NCBI GenBank assembly: GCA_020723285.1
Contig: DYJE01000008.1
Span: 90,267 to 154,266, forward strand
Reading direction: 5' to 3'
DNA: 64,000 nt
Origin: Desulforapulum autotrophicum
GTDB taxonomy: Bacteria > Desulfobacterota > Desulfobacteria > Desulfobacterales > Desulfolunaceae
Numbering within the stretch: position 1 is the first letter of the stretch; the number at the start of each line of letters is the position of its first letter. This document shows positions 48,090-56,355 of this stretch, in pieces. The position numbers were made by a program, and so were the translations under genes. The notes beneath the pieces are model-generated. The model did not search any database and was not told the origin of the DNA. It worked only from the letters and a program-made list of their open reading frames with translations.

Positions 48090-48719
48090 TTAACGCACAA
48101 GGGCCATGTCCGGAGAAAATGTGCGGCTCAAATCAATATGACCGGCGAGGGTATCCGCTTCTTTACCGTCAATGAGGATCTTGACCCGTTTGATATCGGG
48201 GATGTTCGCTGTCAGCGAATGGACGACGGCCATGACGGTCAGGTATTCAGTCAAAGCCCCGCCTGGATGCTTTTCAGAAATTTCTTTGGAGAAATCCGTG
48301 ACCGCCGTTCCATCCTTCATGATATACAATGCCTTCAACGTCGTTTCCGCAGGAAGCACCGCTGAGCCTCCCTGCTCCGGACCGTTCAGCAGGCCGGACA
48401 CAATCATCCGTGCGAACTCCAACGGCGCTTCGGGGTGGGTGAACGTCCGCTGCTCAGCGGCCAGTCTGCCGCTTTTTGTATCGGAAAAATAGAACTGGAC
48501 CGTTGATTCCACAAGATTTCTGGAAGACACCACCGACATCGGCGAAGCCGTATTCATGACCGACCGGTGTCGACGGCCGAAGGTCATGTAAACCGCAACA
48601 CCAATGAGACATATCACGGCAAAGCCGATGATGCAGTTCCTCGTAAAATGATCATTTCCTCTTTTCATATTTCCCGGCCTGTGAGCGTCACCCGTACCCA
48701 ACCGCTTGATCGTCGCCAT
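48090..48719 (-). CDS. GerMN-domain membrane protein
   Basis: Up to 209 residues with one membrane segment (about 30-47) and a periplasmic GerMN domain (about 70-209; VQFYFSDTKSG, ARMIVSGLLNGPE, YIMKDGTAVTDFSKEI, VHSLTANIPDIKRVKILIDG). The domain occurs in spore-germination and cell-envelope lipoproteins; here, in a Gram-negative, the role is unknown. The start is uncertain: ATG 48719 has AGGA upstream, while ATG 48668 directly precedes the membrane helix. Confidence 0.85.
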   Translation of the reverse strand: MATIKRLGTGDAHRPGNMKRGNDHFTRNCIIGFAVICLIGVAVYMTFGRRHRSVMNTASPMSVVSSRNLVESTVQFYFSDTKSGRLAAEQRTFTHPEAPLEFARMIVSGLLNGPEQGGSAVLPAETTLKALYIMKDGTAVTDFSKEISEKHPGGALTEYLTVMAVVHSLTANIPDIKRVKILIDGKEADTLAGHIDLSRTFSPDMALVR

Positions 48720-48870
48720 GAATCCTGCGCAGTCCTATATTATATAAGGTCCGACCGAAAAAGCCGGAACAAAACGGCTTTCGCACGAATAATCAAAAAG
48801 GATTGGGTCCGCAGGAACGTGCAAAATTTAGGCTAAAACATGAAGCATGTCAAGAAAAGCATATTATTTA

Positions 48871-48899
48871 TTGAAACCCTTAACGCCGGAGGTTATAAT
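48871..48899 (+). promoter_or_regulatory. Near-consensus sigma-70 promoter, panP side
   Basis: TTGAAA, a 17-bp spacer and TATAAT, in the 387-bp gap (48720-49106) between the GerMN gene and the decarboxylase gene. It gives a 5' leader of about 200 nt before the decarboxylase. The rest of the gap has no gene. Confidence 0.65.
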
Positions 48900-49106
48900 T
48901 AGTCACTGTTCTTTCCGGCCCACTTTTTGTTCAATACTCTGACACGTCTCCTGGAAGGTCCATCGCCACAGCCCGGACAAGAACCTGAATTCCACCATTT
49001 GATGAAAAACGCCATTCTCCTTATATTTTATTGTTTTTTTCACGAAACACGTCTATATAGATAGCTCTCAAAACAGCAAGGATTAATATAACATTCGGGA
49101 TTTACG

Positions 49107-50801
49107 ATGCAAAATAACAAAAAGCATAAAAACCACGAACTGGTCAAAGACTGGATCGGCCTGATCCAGGTTTTCACCTGCCCTGAAGACGCCGAAACAC
49201 GGACAGCCCTTGTTGGTCTGATGAGACAGATTCTCTTTGAGTTACACGATTTTCTGATCAAAAATGTCGGCATCACCGAAGAAATCAGTTTGAAGATTCT
49301 GGCCGACGATTTTACGGACACCGTGATCAACCGGTGTCCCGAGAAAAAACTGGCCGATGTGGTGACCGGCGTTTTCGACCATATCGCCCCCCACGCCGTA
49401 AACGTGGCATCGCCCTATTTTGTGGGCCATATGACAGCGGCCATCCCTTATTTCATGGTCCATCTCAAAGCCATTGTGGCGGCGTTGAACCAGAACGTGG
49501 TCAAGCTGGAGACGTCCAAGGTTGTTTCCGTTCTTGAAAAACAGGTCGTCGCTAAAATTCACCGGCTGATCTTCAATCTGTCCGACGAATTCTACGCGGA
49601 GCATGTCCAGAACACCGACACCTCCCTGGGTTCGTTCATGGAAGGCGGCACCACAGCCAATCTCACCGCATTGTGGGTGGCCAGGAACACCGCACTCAGA
49701 CCCAAGGACGGATTTTCCGGCATTGAAAAGAAAGGGATGATGGCGGCATACAAGGCCTACGACATCGACCGCTGCGTGGTTCTCGTCTCGAAAAGGGCTC
49801 ACTATTCGTTCAGAAAGGCCGGAGGGCTTCTCGGCATCGGCAACGAAAACATCATCCCCGTGGATGTTGACGGCAACAACAAGCTGAAAATCGACGCCCT
49901 TGAAAACACCATCGCCGAAATCAAACGTGAAGGCCGGACAAAAATCATCGCTGTGGTGGGCATTGCCGGGACCACGGAAACAGGCACCGTGGACCCGCTC
50001 AAGGAAATCGCGGCCATCTGCGCCCGCGAGAACATTCATTTTCACACGGACGCCGCCTGGGGCGGTCCGACGCTGTTGAGCGACAAGTACAAGCACCTTC
50101 TCGACGGCATCCATCTGGCCGATTCCGTGACCATCGACGGCCACAAACAGTTTTACATGCCCATGGGCTGCGGCATGATCTATTTTAAAAATCCCAAAAG
50201 CCTGGACGCCATCAGCTACCACGCCAACTACGTGAACCGCAGAGGCAGCGTGGATCTCGGCATCAAAACCCTGGCCGGCTCACGGGAGGCCAACTCCCTG
50301 ATTCTGGACAGCGCCCTTAAAATCATGGGGGCGAGGGGCTATGGCATGCTCATCGAGCACGGCATCGAACTTGCGGCGGATTTTGCCGAAGAAATCAAAC
50401 AGCGTGACATGTTCCAGCTCATCACCGAGCCCGAACTCAACATCCTCACTTACAGGGTCTGCCCTCCCGAACTCCGGGAAGAAATGAAGACCGCCGACCC
50501 CGTGCGCTTCATCAAAATCAACGACGAACTGAACGAACTGAACCGGACCATCCAGCAGGAACAGCGCGAAGCCGGAAAAAGTTTTGTGTCCCGGACGGTC
50601 CTTGAACAGGAAAACATTTTCCCAGGGAGTCCGGCCGGTAAAATCGTCGTACTCCGGTCCGTTCTCATGAACCCCCTGACCAACATCGAAATCCTGAAAG
50701 ACATCCTCGACGAACAGGAAGGTCTCTATGACATGTGGCGCAACGGTACCCTCGGCCATGAAAAAGCCAGAAAGGATACGGATCGCCACGGTATGGAATG
50801 A
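49107..50801 (+). CDS. panP: PLP-dependent aspartate 1-decarboxylase-like protein (PanP type)
   Basis: 564 residues of the group II decarboxylase fold. The cofactor lysine is Lys347 in TIDGHKQFYMPMGCG, with HTDAAWGG supplying the pyridoxal-binding Asp. The long N-terminus (SPYFVGHMTAAIPYFMVHL) and the C-terminal dimer part resemble the PanP group, which makes beta-alanine from aspartate for coenzyme A in bacteria that lack PanD. Glutamate or tyrosine decarboxylase activity is the alternative. The ribosome binding site is weak. A strong promoter lies about 200 nt upstream. Confidence 0.75.
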   Translation: MQNNKKHKNHELVKDWIGLIQVFTCPEDAETRTALVGLMRQILFELHDFLIKNVGITEEISLKILADDFTDTVINRCPEKKLADVVTGVFDHIAPHAVNVASPYFVGHMTAAIPYFMVHLKAIVAALNQNVVKLETSKVVSVLEKQVVAKIHRLIFNLSDEFYAEHVQNTDTSLGSFMEGGTTANLTALWVARNTALRPKDGFSGIEKKGMMAAYKAYDIDRCVVLVSKRAHYSFRKAGGLLGIGNENIIPVDVDGNNKLKIDALENTIAEIKREGRTKIIAVVGIAGTTETGTVDPLKEIAAICARENIHFHTDAAWGGPTLLSDKYKHLLDGIHLADSVTIDGHKQFYMPMGCGMIYFKNPKSLDAISYHANYVNRRGSVDLGIKTLAGSREANSLILDSALKIMGARGYGMLIEHGIELAADFAEEIKQRDMFQLITEPELNILTYRVCPPELREEMKTADPVRFIKINDELNELNRTIQQEQREAGKSFVSRTVLEQENIFPGSPAGKIVVLRSVLMNPLTNIEILKDILDEQEGLYDMWRNGTLGHEKARKDTDRHGME

Positions 50802-50893
50802 TCCCGAAACCTGATTTTTCATCTTTCGTAAAAATTTAACCGGCCGTCCAGCAATTCTTTCTTGACAATTTCCCTCTATCAGTTTAGCACTAT

Positions 50894-50921
50894 TTTACAA
50901 AGTGTATAGCTACACTATATA
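50894..50921 (+). promoter_or_regulatory. Promoter with embedded palindromic operator before the hydroxyacyl-CoA dehydrogenase
   Basis: TTTACA (50894-50899), a 16-bp spacer and TATATA (50916-50921). The spacer contains GTGTA-TAGC-TACAC (50902-50915), a symmetric site that a repressor could occupy to block RNA polymerase. A second possible -35, TTGACA, is at 50862. Confidence 0.5.
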
Positions 50922-51024
50922 CCACGATCGTTGATATCAGAGTATTATCACCTGTTACAGCAATGGATTATTTTAAAATCCGATATTTGAAACAGGCGTT
51001 TTATTAACTCCATTTTTAAGGGCC

Positions 51025-52200
51025 ATGGGAAACAACATGAAATTAGAAGACATCCAATCAATCACCATTCTCGGATCAGGCGCCATGGGTCACGGCATTG
51101 CACAGGTATGCATCGAAGCGGGTTTCGACGTGATCATGCGGGACATCAAACAGGAGTTCATCGACAACGGCGTCGCAAAAATCAAAGACAGCTTCGCCTT
51201 TCTCGTGGGCAAGGGCAAAATGACCCAGGAAGCCATGGACGCCGCCATGGGCCGCCTCAAAACCACCACGGACATCAAGGAAGCCCTCTCCGGCGCCAAA
51301 CTGGTCATTGAAGCGGTTCCCGAAATCATGGACCTCAAGAAATCCGTATTCAAGGAAGTGTCGGATCTGGTAGCCGATGATGTGATCGTCGCCACCAACA
51401 CCTCCACCATGAGCATTTCCGAGATCGCCACCGTGGTGAAAAACCCCGCCCGCTTCGTGGGCATGCACTTCTTCAATCCGGTCAACCGCATGAAACTCGT
51501 TGAAGTGATTTACGGAGACAAGACCTCCGACGAAACCGTGGACATCCTCTGTGAAGTGTCCAAAAAATACAACAAGGTTCCAATCAAAGTCATGAAAGAC
51601 AGACCCGGTTTCATCGTGAACCGCATCAGCGCCCCGAACCAGGCCTTCATCAGCGCGATGCTGGATTCCGGCGAAGTGGTTCCCGATGAAGTGGACACCA
51701 CCATGAAAAGTGTGGGCCAGAAAATGGGTCCCTTTGAACTGATTGATTTTGTGGGAGTCGATGTGTTTTCTCACACTCTCGACTACTATTCCAAAACCCT
51801 TTCCAAAGAATTCGAACCCGGAAAAGTTCTCAAAGCCAAACTGGCCAGCAACGATCTGGGCCTTAAAACCGGCAAAGGCGTATACGAATGGAAAGACGGC
51901 AAAGCCATCATCGACAGCTCCAAGCCCAGCAGCACCATCGGCCCCATGGATTTCGCAGCCATCCAGATCAACGAAGCCGTCCGCGTGTTCAAGGAAGGCA
52001 TCGCCCAGAGCACGAAAGACATTGACGACGCCGTGAAACACGGCATGGGTGCGTTCTTCGGGCCCTTTGAACTGGGCGCAGGCCTTGAACCCCAGCAGCT
52101 TACGGACACCCTGAACAAACTGGCCGCCAAATACAACCTCAGCATCCTGAAACCCGAACCCGAAATCGTGGACGGGTCCTTCAAGACACTCGGGAAATAA
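51025..52200 (+). CDS. 3-hydroxyacyl-CoA dehydrogenase
   Basis: 391 residues. NAD-binding ILGSGAMGHGIAQVCIEAGF near the start, active-site His148 in FVGMHFFNPV followed by the partner Glu (LVEVI), and DRPGFIVNRI for the start of the C-terminal domain. A duplicated C-terminal helical domain ends the protein. It oxidises L-3-hydroxyacyl-CoA to 3-ketoacyl-CoA in beta-oxidation or in butyrate-type pathways. Start ATG 51025 has AAGGG close by; ATG 51037 is an alternative. It is monocistronic with its own terminator. Confidence 0.94.
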   Translation: MGNNMKLEDIQSITILGSGAMGHGIAQVCIEAGFDVIMRDIKQEFIDNGVAKIKDSFAFLVGKGKMTQEAMDAAMGRLKTTTDIKEALSGAKLVIEAVPEIMDLKKSVFKEVSDLVADDVIVATNTSTMSISEIATVVKNPARFVGMHFFNPVNRMKLVEVIYGDKTSDETVDILCEVSKKYNKVPIKVMKDRPGFIVNRISAPNQAFISAMLDSGEVVPDEVDTTMKSVGQKMGPFELIDFVGVDVFSHTLDYYSKTLSKEFEPGKVLKAKLASNDLGLKTGKGVYEWKDGKAIIDSSKPSSTIGPMDFAAIQINEAVRVFKEGIAQSTKDIDDAVKHGMGAFFGPFELGAGLEPQQLTDTLNKLAAKYNLSILKPEPEIVDGSFKTLGK

Positions 52201-52233
52201 TTTCAAGACCTTTATTCTCAGCAAGTTATCGTT

Positions 52234-52270
52234 AAGCCCACAGCATTCCATGCTGTGGGCTTTTTCTTTT
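52234..52270 (+). terminator. Rho-independent terminator of the hydroxyacyl-CoA dehydrogenase gene
   Basis: A perfect 13-bp stem AAGCCCACAGCAT with its complement, a 3-nt loop and a TTTTTCTTTT tail. Confidence 0.93.
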
Positions 52271-52340
52271 CAAATTCCCCACGCCTGTAACAACCATCTC
52301 AGATATCGCCAAAGCCCCAAGCCTGATGGACTCGTAATAA

Positions 52341-52586
52341 ATAGCCCGATGTTTTGAAGCGGCATGGACCTGCGCTTCGGCGGAGCACTTCAGGCCGATC
52401 ACCGGTATTACGCCGAAGCTGAAAAGGGCGGCCAACGGTTTCGACATCCGGAAAGCCCGGCTGGTGTTCAGAGGGACCCACACCCGGCTCTCATCCCCCA
52501 TCAAAGTCCGTGTTCTTGATAACGGACATGTGGATTATCTCGACAGGGAAAACGTGGTGACCTCACGTTTCATGATAGATTTTTAA
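52341..52586 (+). pseudogene. Possible 3' remnant of a coding gene
   Basis: An 82-codon open stretch with host-like G/C-ending codons, bounded upstream by two in-frame stops (52335-52340) and lacking an ATG except near its end. Its last residues are SRFMIDF. It ends 26 bp before the cytochrome start. I read it as the leftover 3' end of a deleted gene; no family is recognised. The rest of 52201-52611 holds the terminator above and nothing else clear. Confidence 0.3.
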
Positions 52587-52611
52587 TCACTTTAACCCAG
52601 GGAGGCGTAAC

Positions 52612-54351
52612 ATGAAAAACATGACGAAGATTATGTGTGTCATCGCGTCGCTGATGGTTGTCGCATTGCCGTCAGCGTTTGCTGCTTACCACCACGAAGG
52701 TGAAAAGGACGCCGGAAAATTTCTTTCGGCTTACCCCGAAAAAGCGGGAACAAAACTGGACCATTGCGCTCTGTGCCATACCGGCGGTTCGTACCAGAGC
52801 GGCGGGAAGACCGTGAAGGTGGGCAGCTGCCAGTGGTGTCACAGAACTTACGGATACGACGGATCGGCCGGGGCAACAGCCCTTGCGGCAACGCTCAATT
52901 CTTACGGCACAGCCTACTTGAATGCAAACCGGACAACTGCTGCGGTAACGTCCATCAACTCCGCCGACTCCGATGGGGACAGTTATTCCAACGAAGCGGA
53001 AATCACCGCCGGGCATTTTCCGGGCAATGCATCCGACCACCCCGGCCTTGTCGCCGCCCCATACAGGATCTACACCAAAGCCCAGCTTGAAGCCATGGAA
53101 CAGCACACCCAGTTTCTCCTGATGAACACGTCGAGGAGCGGTGATTTTTACGCCGAATTCACGGGTGTTCCGATGAAAATCCTTCTGGATGACGCCGGCA
53201 TTCTCCTTGGAACCGCTGAAAGCATTACCGTGTTCGCCCCGGACGGATGGGCCCAGGATCATCCGCTTTACTACGAGGAATCTCTTGAAATGTACCATGT
53301 CTACGGCAATGCCCCCGAGTCGGACTTTCAGTACCCCTCGGCCACCTATTTTTATGACAATCAGGCGGATCAGGCCAAAAATCCCGATTCCGGCTGGTGC
53401 GATTACAGTGCCCCTTCCTGTGTGGGCAGGACCCATGGTGGAAACATTGTGGTGGAACACGGGCTCATGGCCATTCTCGCCATCAAGCAGGACGGAGCGT
53501 ACCTGATTCCCGGCGTGTTGAACGATGAAAACAAACTCGACGGTTCCGGCCCCTTCCGGGTGGTGGTCCCCCAAAAATTCCCCAACGCTCCGGACCAGTC
53601 CAGCAAATCCAGCGTGCAGGACGTGATCTGGCCCTACATGAACGGCTGGGACCACAACGCCGGGGCCTGTACCCGGTCCGCCACCATCATCAAGGTCAAT
53701 CCGCTGCCCGAAGGAACAAGCGACATCGACATTCTGGAGGCGGGATGGAATTTCATCGACCAGGAAAAAATCATCGTGTACGGAGCCATAGACGGAACGG
53801 ATTCCAACGGAAACGGCATTCTCGACAGCGAGGAAGGCACGTCCGAATCCAGCGACATGGACAGTGACGGCACCCCGGACTACAAAGACCCGGACACCGC
53901 AAGAGTCCGCCATGCCAAAGGGACCTCGGCCATAAAAATTCATTGTTCCGCCGGGGAACTCTGCCTGATCCAGGCGCTGATGGAAACAGATTCAGCCCTT
54001 GACCAGACCGGAAAACCCGCTGACCGGACCTGCCCTTACGGCGCGATAAAATTCAACATCACAGGTCTTACCCCCGGACAGACCGTGACGGTGGAGCTGG
54101 AAATGCCGGAAAACGTCCCCACGAGCACCCAAATCTATAAAATCCTGGCCACAGGCTGGAGTCTGCTTGACATAGGCAGCAACGACGGAGACAAACGCAT
54201 CACCCTCACCCTCAAAGACGGCGATCCCGCAACGGATCTCGACGGCCTTGCGAACGGAACCATCGTGGACCCAACCGTTCTTACAACGCCCCAGACCTCA
54301 ACCAGCGGGGATTCGGATGATGACAGCTGTTTTATCCGCAGCGTGATCTAA
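52612..54351 (+). CDS. Secreted c-type cytochrome with sulfite-oxidase-like domain
   Basis: 579 residues, exported (signal peptide 1-24, ends AFAA). Two haem c sites, CALCH (at about 52) and CQWCH (at about 74), lie in an N-terminal cytochrome module. The middle part, FTGVPMKILLDDAGI with ESITVFAPDGWAQ, resembles the molybdopterin-binding fold of sulfite oxidase, but a Mo-ligand cysteine is not confirmed. Three Asp-rich loops (DSDGDSYSNEAE, DGTDSNGNGILDSEEG, DMDSDGTPDYKD) look like calcium sites. The C-terminus DDDSCFIRSVI is a short CFI-box-like tail. Strong start (GGAGG upstream). A terminator follows. Substrate unknown. Confidence 0.78.
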   Translation: MKNMTKIMCVIASLMVVALPSAFAAYHHEGEKDAGKFLSAYPEKAGTKLDHCALCHTGGSYQSGGKTVKVGSCQWCHRTYGYDGSAGATALAATLNSYGTAYLNANRTTAAVTSINSADSDGDSYSNEAEITAGHFPGNASDHPGLVAAPYRIYTKAQLEAMEQHTQFLLMNTSRSGDFYAEFTGVPMKILLDDAGILLGTAESITVFAPDGWAQDHPLYYEESLEMYHVYGNAPESDFQYPSATYFYDNQADQAKNPDSGWCDYSAPSCVGRTHGGNIVVEHGLMAILAIKQDGAYLIPGVLNDENKLDGSGPFRVVVPQKFPNAPDQSSKSSVQDVIWPYMNGWDHNAGACTRSATIIKVNPLPEGTSDIDILEAGWNFIDQEKIIVYGAIDGTDSNGNGILDSEEGTSESSDMDSDGTPDYKDPDTARVRHAKGTSAIKIHCSAGELCLIQALMETDSALDQTGKPADRTCPYGAIKFNITGLTPGQTVTVELEMPENVPTSTQIYKILATGWSLLDIGSNDGDKRITLTLKDGDPATDLDGLANGTIVDPTVLTTPQTSTSGDSDDDSCFIRSVI

Positions 54352-54372
54352 AAATCCGAAACATTGGAAAAC

Positions 54373-54428
54373 AAAACAAAAAGGGCGGGAATCACCCGCC
54401 CTTTTTTATTGTGTGGCAATAAACATCA
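54373..54428. repeat. Direct repeat, copy 1 (terminator segment)
   Basis: 56 bp nearly identical to 55390-55444, spanning the terminator hairpin and the sequence after it (a few substitutions and one base difference in the loop). The similarity extends weakly for about 18 bases into what, at copy 2, is the 3' end of the crotonase gene. Confidence 0.75.
54379..54410 (+). terminator. Rho-independent terminator of the cytochrome gene
   Basis: Stem AAAGGGCGGG with its complement, 5-nt loop, TTTTTATT tail. Confidence 0.9.
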
Positions 54429-54493
54429 GAAGGCCATGAAATGAGTTTCGTCCTTTTGCTGGCGACACTGTATCGGATCGTAAGCACCCGATG

Positions 54494-54596
54494 ATGTACT
54501 CCATAACGGTCACCCCCGAGGCCGAGGCGGATCTTTTACAAGCTTTCCTATGGTATGACGATCAGCGAAAAGGCTTGGGGCATCATTTCATATTGG
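54494..54596 (+). pseudogene. Truncated ParE/RelE-family toxin gene
   Basis: The first 34 codons read MYSITVTPEAEADLLQAFLW, then YDDQRKGLGHHFIL, a good match to the N-terminus of plasmid-stabilisation (ParE/RelE) toxins. After about 54596 the match stops and AT-rich sequence belonging to the convergent higA 3' end begins. The rest of the toxin is not found nearby. Confidence 0.6.
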
Positions 54597-54614
54597 GCGC
54601 TATTATCGTAAGCC

Positions 54615-54917
54615 CTAAGCCACTAAATTTAAAACTTTTACTTCAATTTCAAGCCGATCACCAAGGTTCATTCTTGCCAACTCCGTATCGTAATGCGTTT
54701 GAATACCCGTCCAAAATTCAACAGACATTCCGAAGTATCTGGCCAATCGTAACGCCGTATCTGCGCTTATGCCTCTTTCTCCATGAATGATTTTATTTAT
54801 GCGTATCGCAGGAACTCCAATGTCTTTGGCCAGCCTGTATTGGCTGATTCCAAATGGGTTCAAGAATTCTTCAAGCAAAATTTCTCCAGGATGCACTGGA
54901 AGAAAATCTCTTTTCAT
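54615..54917 (-). CDS. higA: HigA-type antitoxin
   Basis: 100 residues with the HigA/VapI signature: HPGEILLEEFLNPFGISQYRLA and INKIIHGERGISADTALRLARYFGMS are the XRE-like helix-turn-helix, and the ending FWTGIQTHYDTELAR is typical. The antitoxin neutralises HigB and represses the operon. ATG 54917 has GGAGG. In this operon the toxin comes first (higB, 10 bp upstream). Codon use is more AT-rich than that of neighbouring genes, which suggests recent transfer. Confidence 0.92.
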   Translation of the reverse strand: MKRDFLPVHPGEILLEEFLNPFGISQYRLAKDIGVPAIRINKIIHGERGISADTALRLARYFGMSVEFWTGIQTHYDTELARMNLGDRLEIEVKVLNLVA

Positions 54918-54927
54918 AACGCCTCCT

Positions 54928-55208
54928 TCAATGATAATCCACGATTTCAACATCATGGACTCCATCATCACACCATTTAAAACAAATTCTCCATTGATCA
55001 TTTATTCGAATACTATGTTGTCCTTTCCGAGTTCCCGATAATGCTTCCAACCGATTAGCCGGAGGTACGCGAAGATCGTTAATATCATAAGCCCGATGAA
55101 GCATTACCAATTTTCGTTCAGCAATGCGCTGGATATTATTTGGTAATTTTTTTGAAAAGCGCCCTTGAATATGCCCTCGGTTTCTTTGCATTTGAATGAT
55201 AGTATCAT
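54928..55208 (-). pseudogene. higB: HigB-type toxin, apparently frameshifted near its 5' end
   Basis: RelE-superfamily mRNA interferase. The main frame (from an internal ATG at 55191, 87 residues) reads RFSKKLPNNIQRIAERKL through INDQWRICFKW to VEIVDYH, the full HigB core. The family N-terminus MILSFKCKETEGIFKG is present but in another frame, starting at ATG 55208; the frames meet at about 55160, where one base appears to be missing. The gene may be inactive, or the internal ATG may make a shortened toxin, or the base may be a sequencing error. Confidence 0.7.
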
Positions 55209-55389
55209 GTGGAGATAATATCGCAACCCGTTATTACCGTCAAGGGTGATCTATTGATAATCAATCTCTTTGACGCAAGCTGAAGATGTAGATGTCTATA
55301 TTTTAAATATAACTTCCTCAAGAAGGAAACAGTCATGGCCATGAAAAAAACGAAAAGAAACAGCGCCACACAACAAAGCAACAGGATCA

Positions 55390-55444
55390 AAAACAAAAAG
55401 GGCGGGATCACCCGCCCTTTTTTATCGTGTGGGAATAACCATCA
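55390..55444. repeat. Direct repeat, copy 2 (terminator segment)
   Basis: Near-identical to 54373-54428. Together the copies bracket about 1 kb with the truncated ParE gene and higBA. Between 55209 and 55389 no gene is convincing. Confidence 0.75.
55397..55425. terminator. Second copy of the GGGCGGG terminator
   Basis: Stem AAAGGGCGGG with its complement and a 4-nt loop, T-rich on the plus strand and also A/T-flanked on the minus strand, so it probably serves the crotonase gene that ends at 55442. Confidence 0.8.
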
Positions 55445-56206
55445 TGATGGCATGGAAGCCTGAACGAACTCAAGGGTTCCGCGAACCTCGTCAGTGAGGA
55501 AGCAGGCTAGACCCTGTTTCCAGGAACCGTCCACCAGACGTTCACGGATCCGGTCGGCGTACTGTTTCCGCATCAGTTTCTTGATGGGAATGAACGGCCG
55601 GTTGGGGGTGTCGATCCACAAACTCACAAGCGCCTTGGCTCGTGCGATCAGCTGATCTTCTTCCACGATTTCATCCACCATGCCGATTTCAAGCGCCCGT
55701 TCCACACCAATCATCTCCCCGAAAAACATCACGTTCCGGTAGGTTTTTTCGCTGTCCAGGCCGTAACGGACGATTTCGCTCTGGCCCACGGAAAGAGGCA
55801 GACCGATTTTGATTTCGCTCATCCCCAGTTTGACTTTGGGATGGTTTTTCACCAGACGGTAATCGGAAGCCATGGCCCAGATCAGTCCGGCTGCGGCGCT
55901 GTGGCCGTTCATGGCGCAGACCACGGGTTTTTCGCAGGTAAAGAAATTGAGAAGCAGCTCTTCTTCTTCGTCGAACCAGGCATGGATCTCTTCAATGCTC
56001 TTGAACGCGATAAAATCCGGAAGGTGGAACCCGCTGGAGAAAAAACGGCCCTCACCGGTCAGAACAATGCCTTTCAGCGCCTGGGTTTCGTTGACTTTTT
56101 TCACGATGGCGTCCATCTGCCGCAGCGTCTCAAGGGTGATGGAGTTGGTGGCCCCGTGGGCCAGAGTGATAATGACAATGTTGTCTTCTATGGTCTCTTT
56201 AAGCAT
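55442..56206 (-). CDS. Enoyl-CoA hydratase/isomerase (crotonase family)
   Basis: 254 residues of the crotonase fold. GRFFSSGFHLPDFIAF is the first oxyanion-hole region and CAMNGHSAAAGLIWAMASDYRL the second; KLGMSEIKIGLPLSVGQ contains the catalytic-Glu region found in hydratases and isomerases. The acid residues for hydration are not both clear, so isomerase activity is possible. GGAGG precedes ATG 56206. It converges on the toxin-antitoxin patch and lies 149 bp downstream of the degenerate-GGDEF gene. Confidence 0.9.
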   Translation of the reverse strand: MLKETIEDNIVIITLAHGATNSITLETLRQMDAIVKKVNETQALKGIVLTGEGRFFSSGFHLPDFIAFKSIEEIHAWFDEEEELLLNFFTCEKPVVCAMNGHSAAAGLIWAMASDYRLVKNHPKVKLGMSEIKIGLPLSVGQSEIVRYGLDSEKTYRNVMFFGEMIGVERALEIGMVDEIVEEDQLIARAKALVSLWIDTPNRPFIPIKKLMRKQYADRIRERLVDGSWKQGLACFLTDEVRGTLEFVQASMPS

Positions 56207-56355
56207 AATGCCTCCAATGGTTTTTTTAATCGTTCCCCATACATGTTTTTGAAAAAACGGGGCTAATATAACGGACAACCTCGGAAAAGTCCACCCCAAG
56301 AAGGCCGTAAAGACCATCATGTCTCCTTCGTTCAGAAAGGGCGGCCATCCCTCTG

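Noticed and set aside
51076..52251. Long minus-strand open frame opposite the hydroxyacyl-CoA dehydrogenase
   Set aside because: It mirrors a gene with clear family motifs, its residues are rich in His/Gly/Val as expected from antisense of G/C-ending codons, and it matches no family.
55334..55460. Small basic frame starting MAMKKTKRNSATQQ
   Set aside because: It runs through the terminator hairpin and into the opposite crotonase end, so it is unlikely to be a gene.
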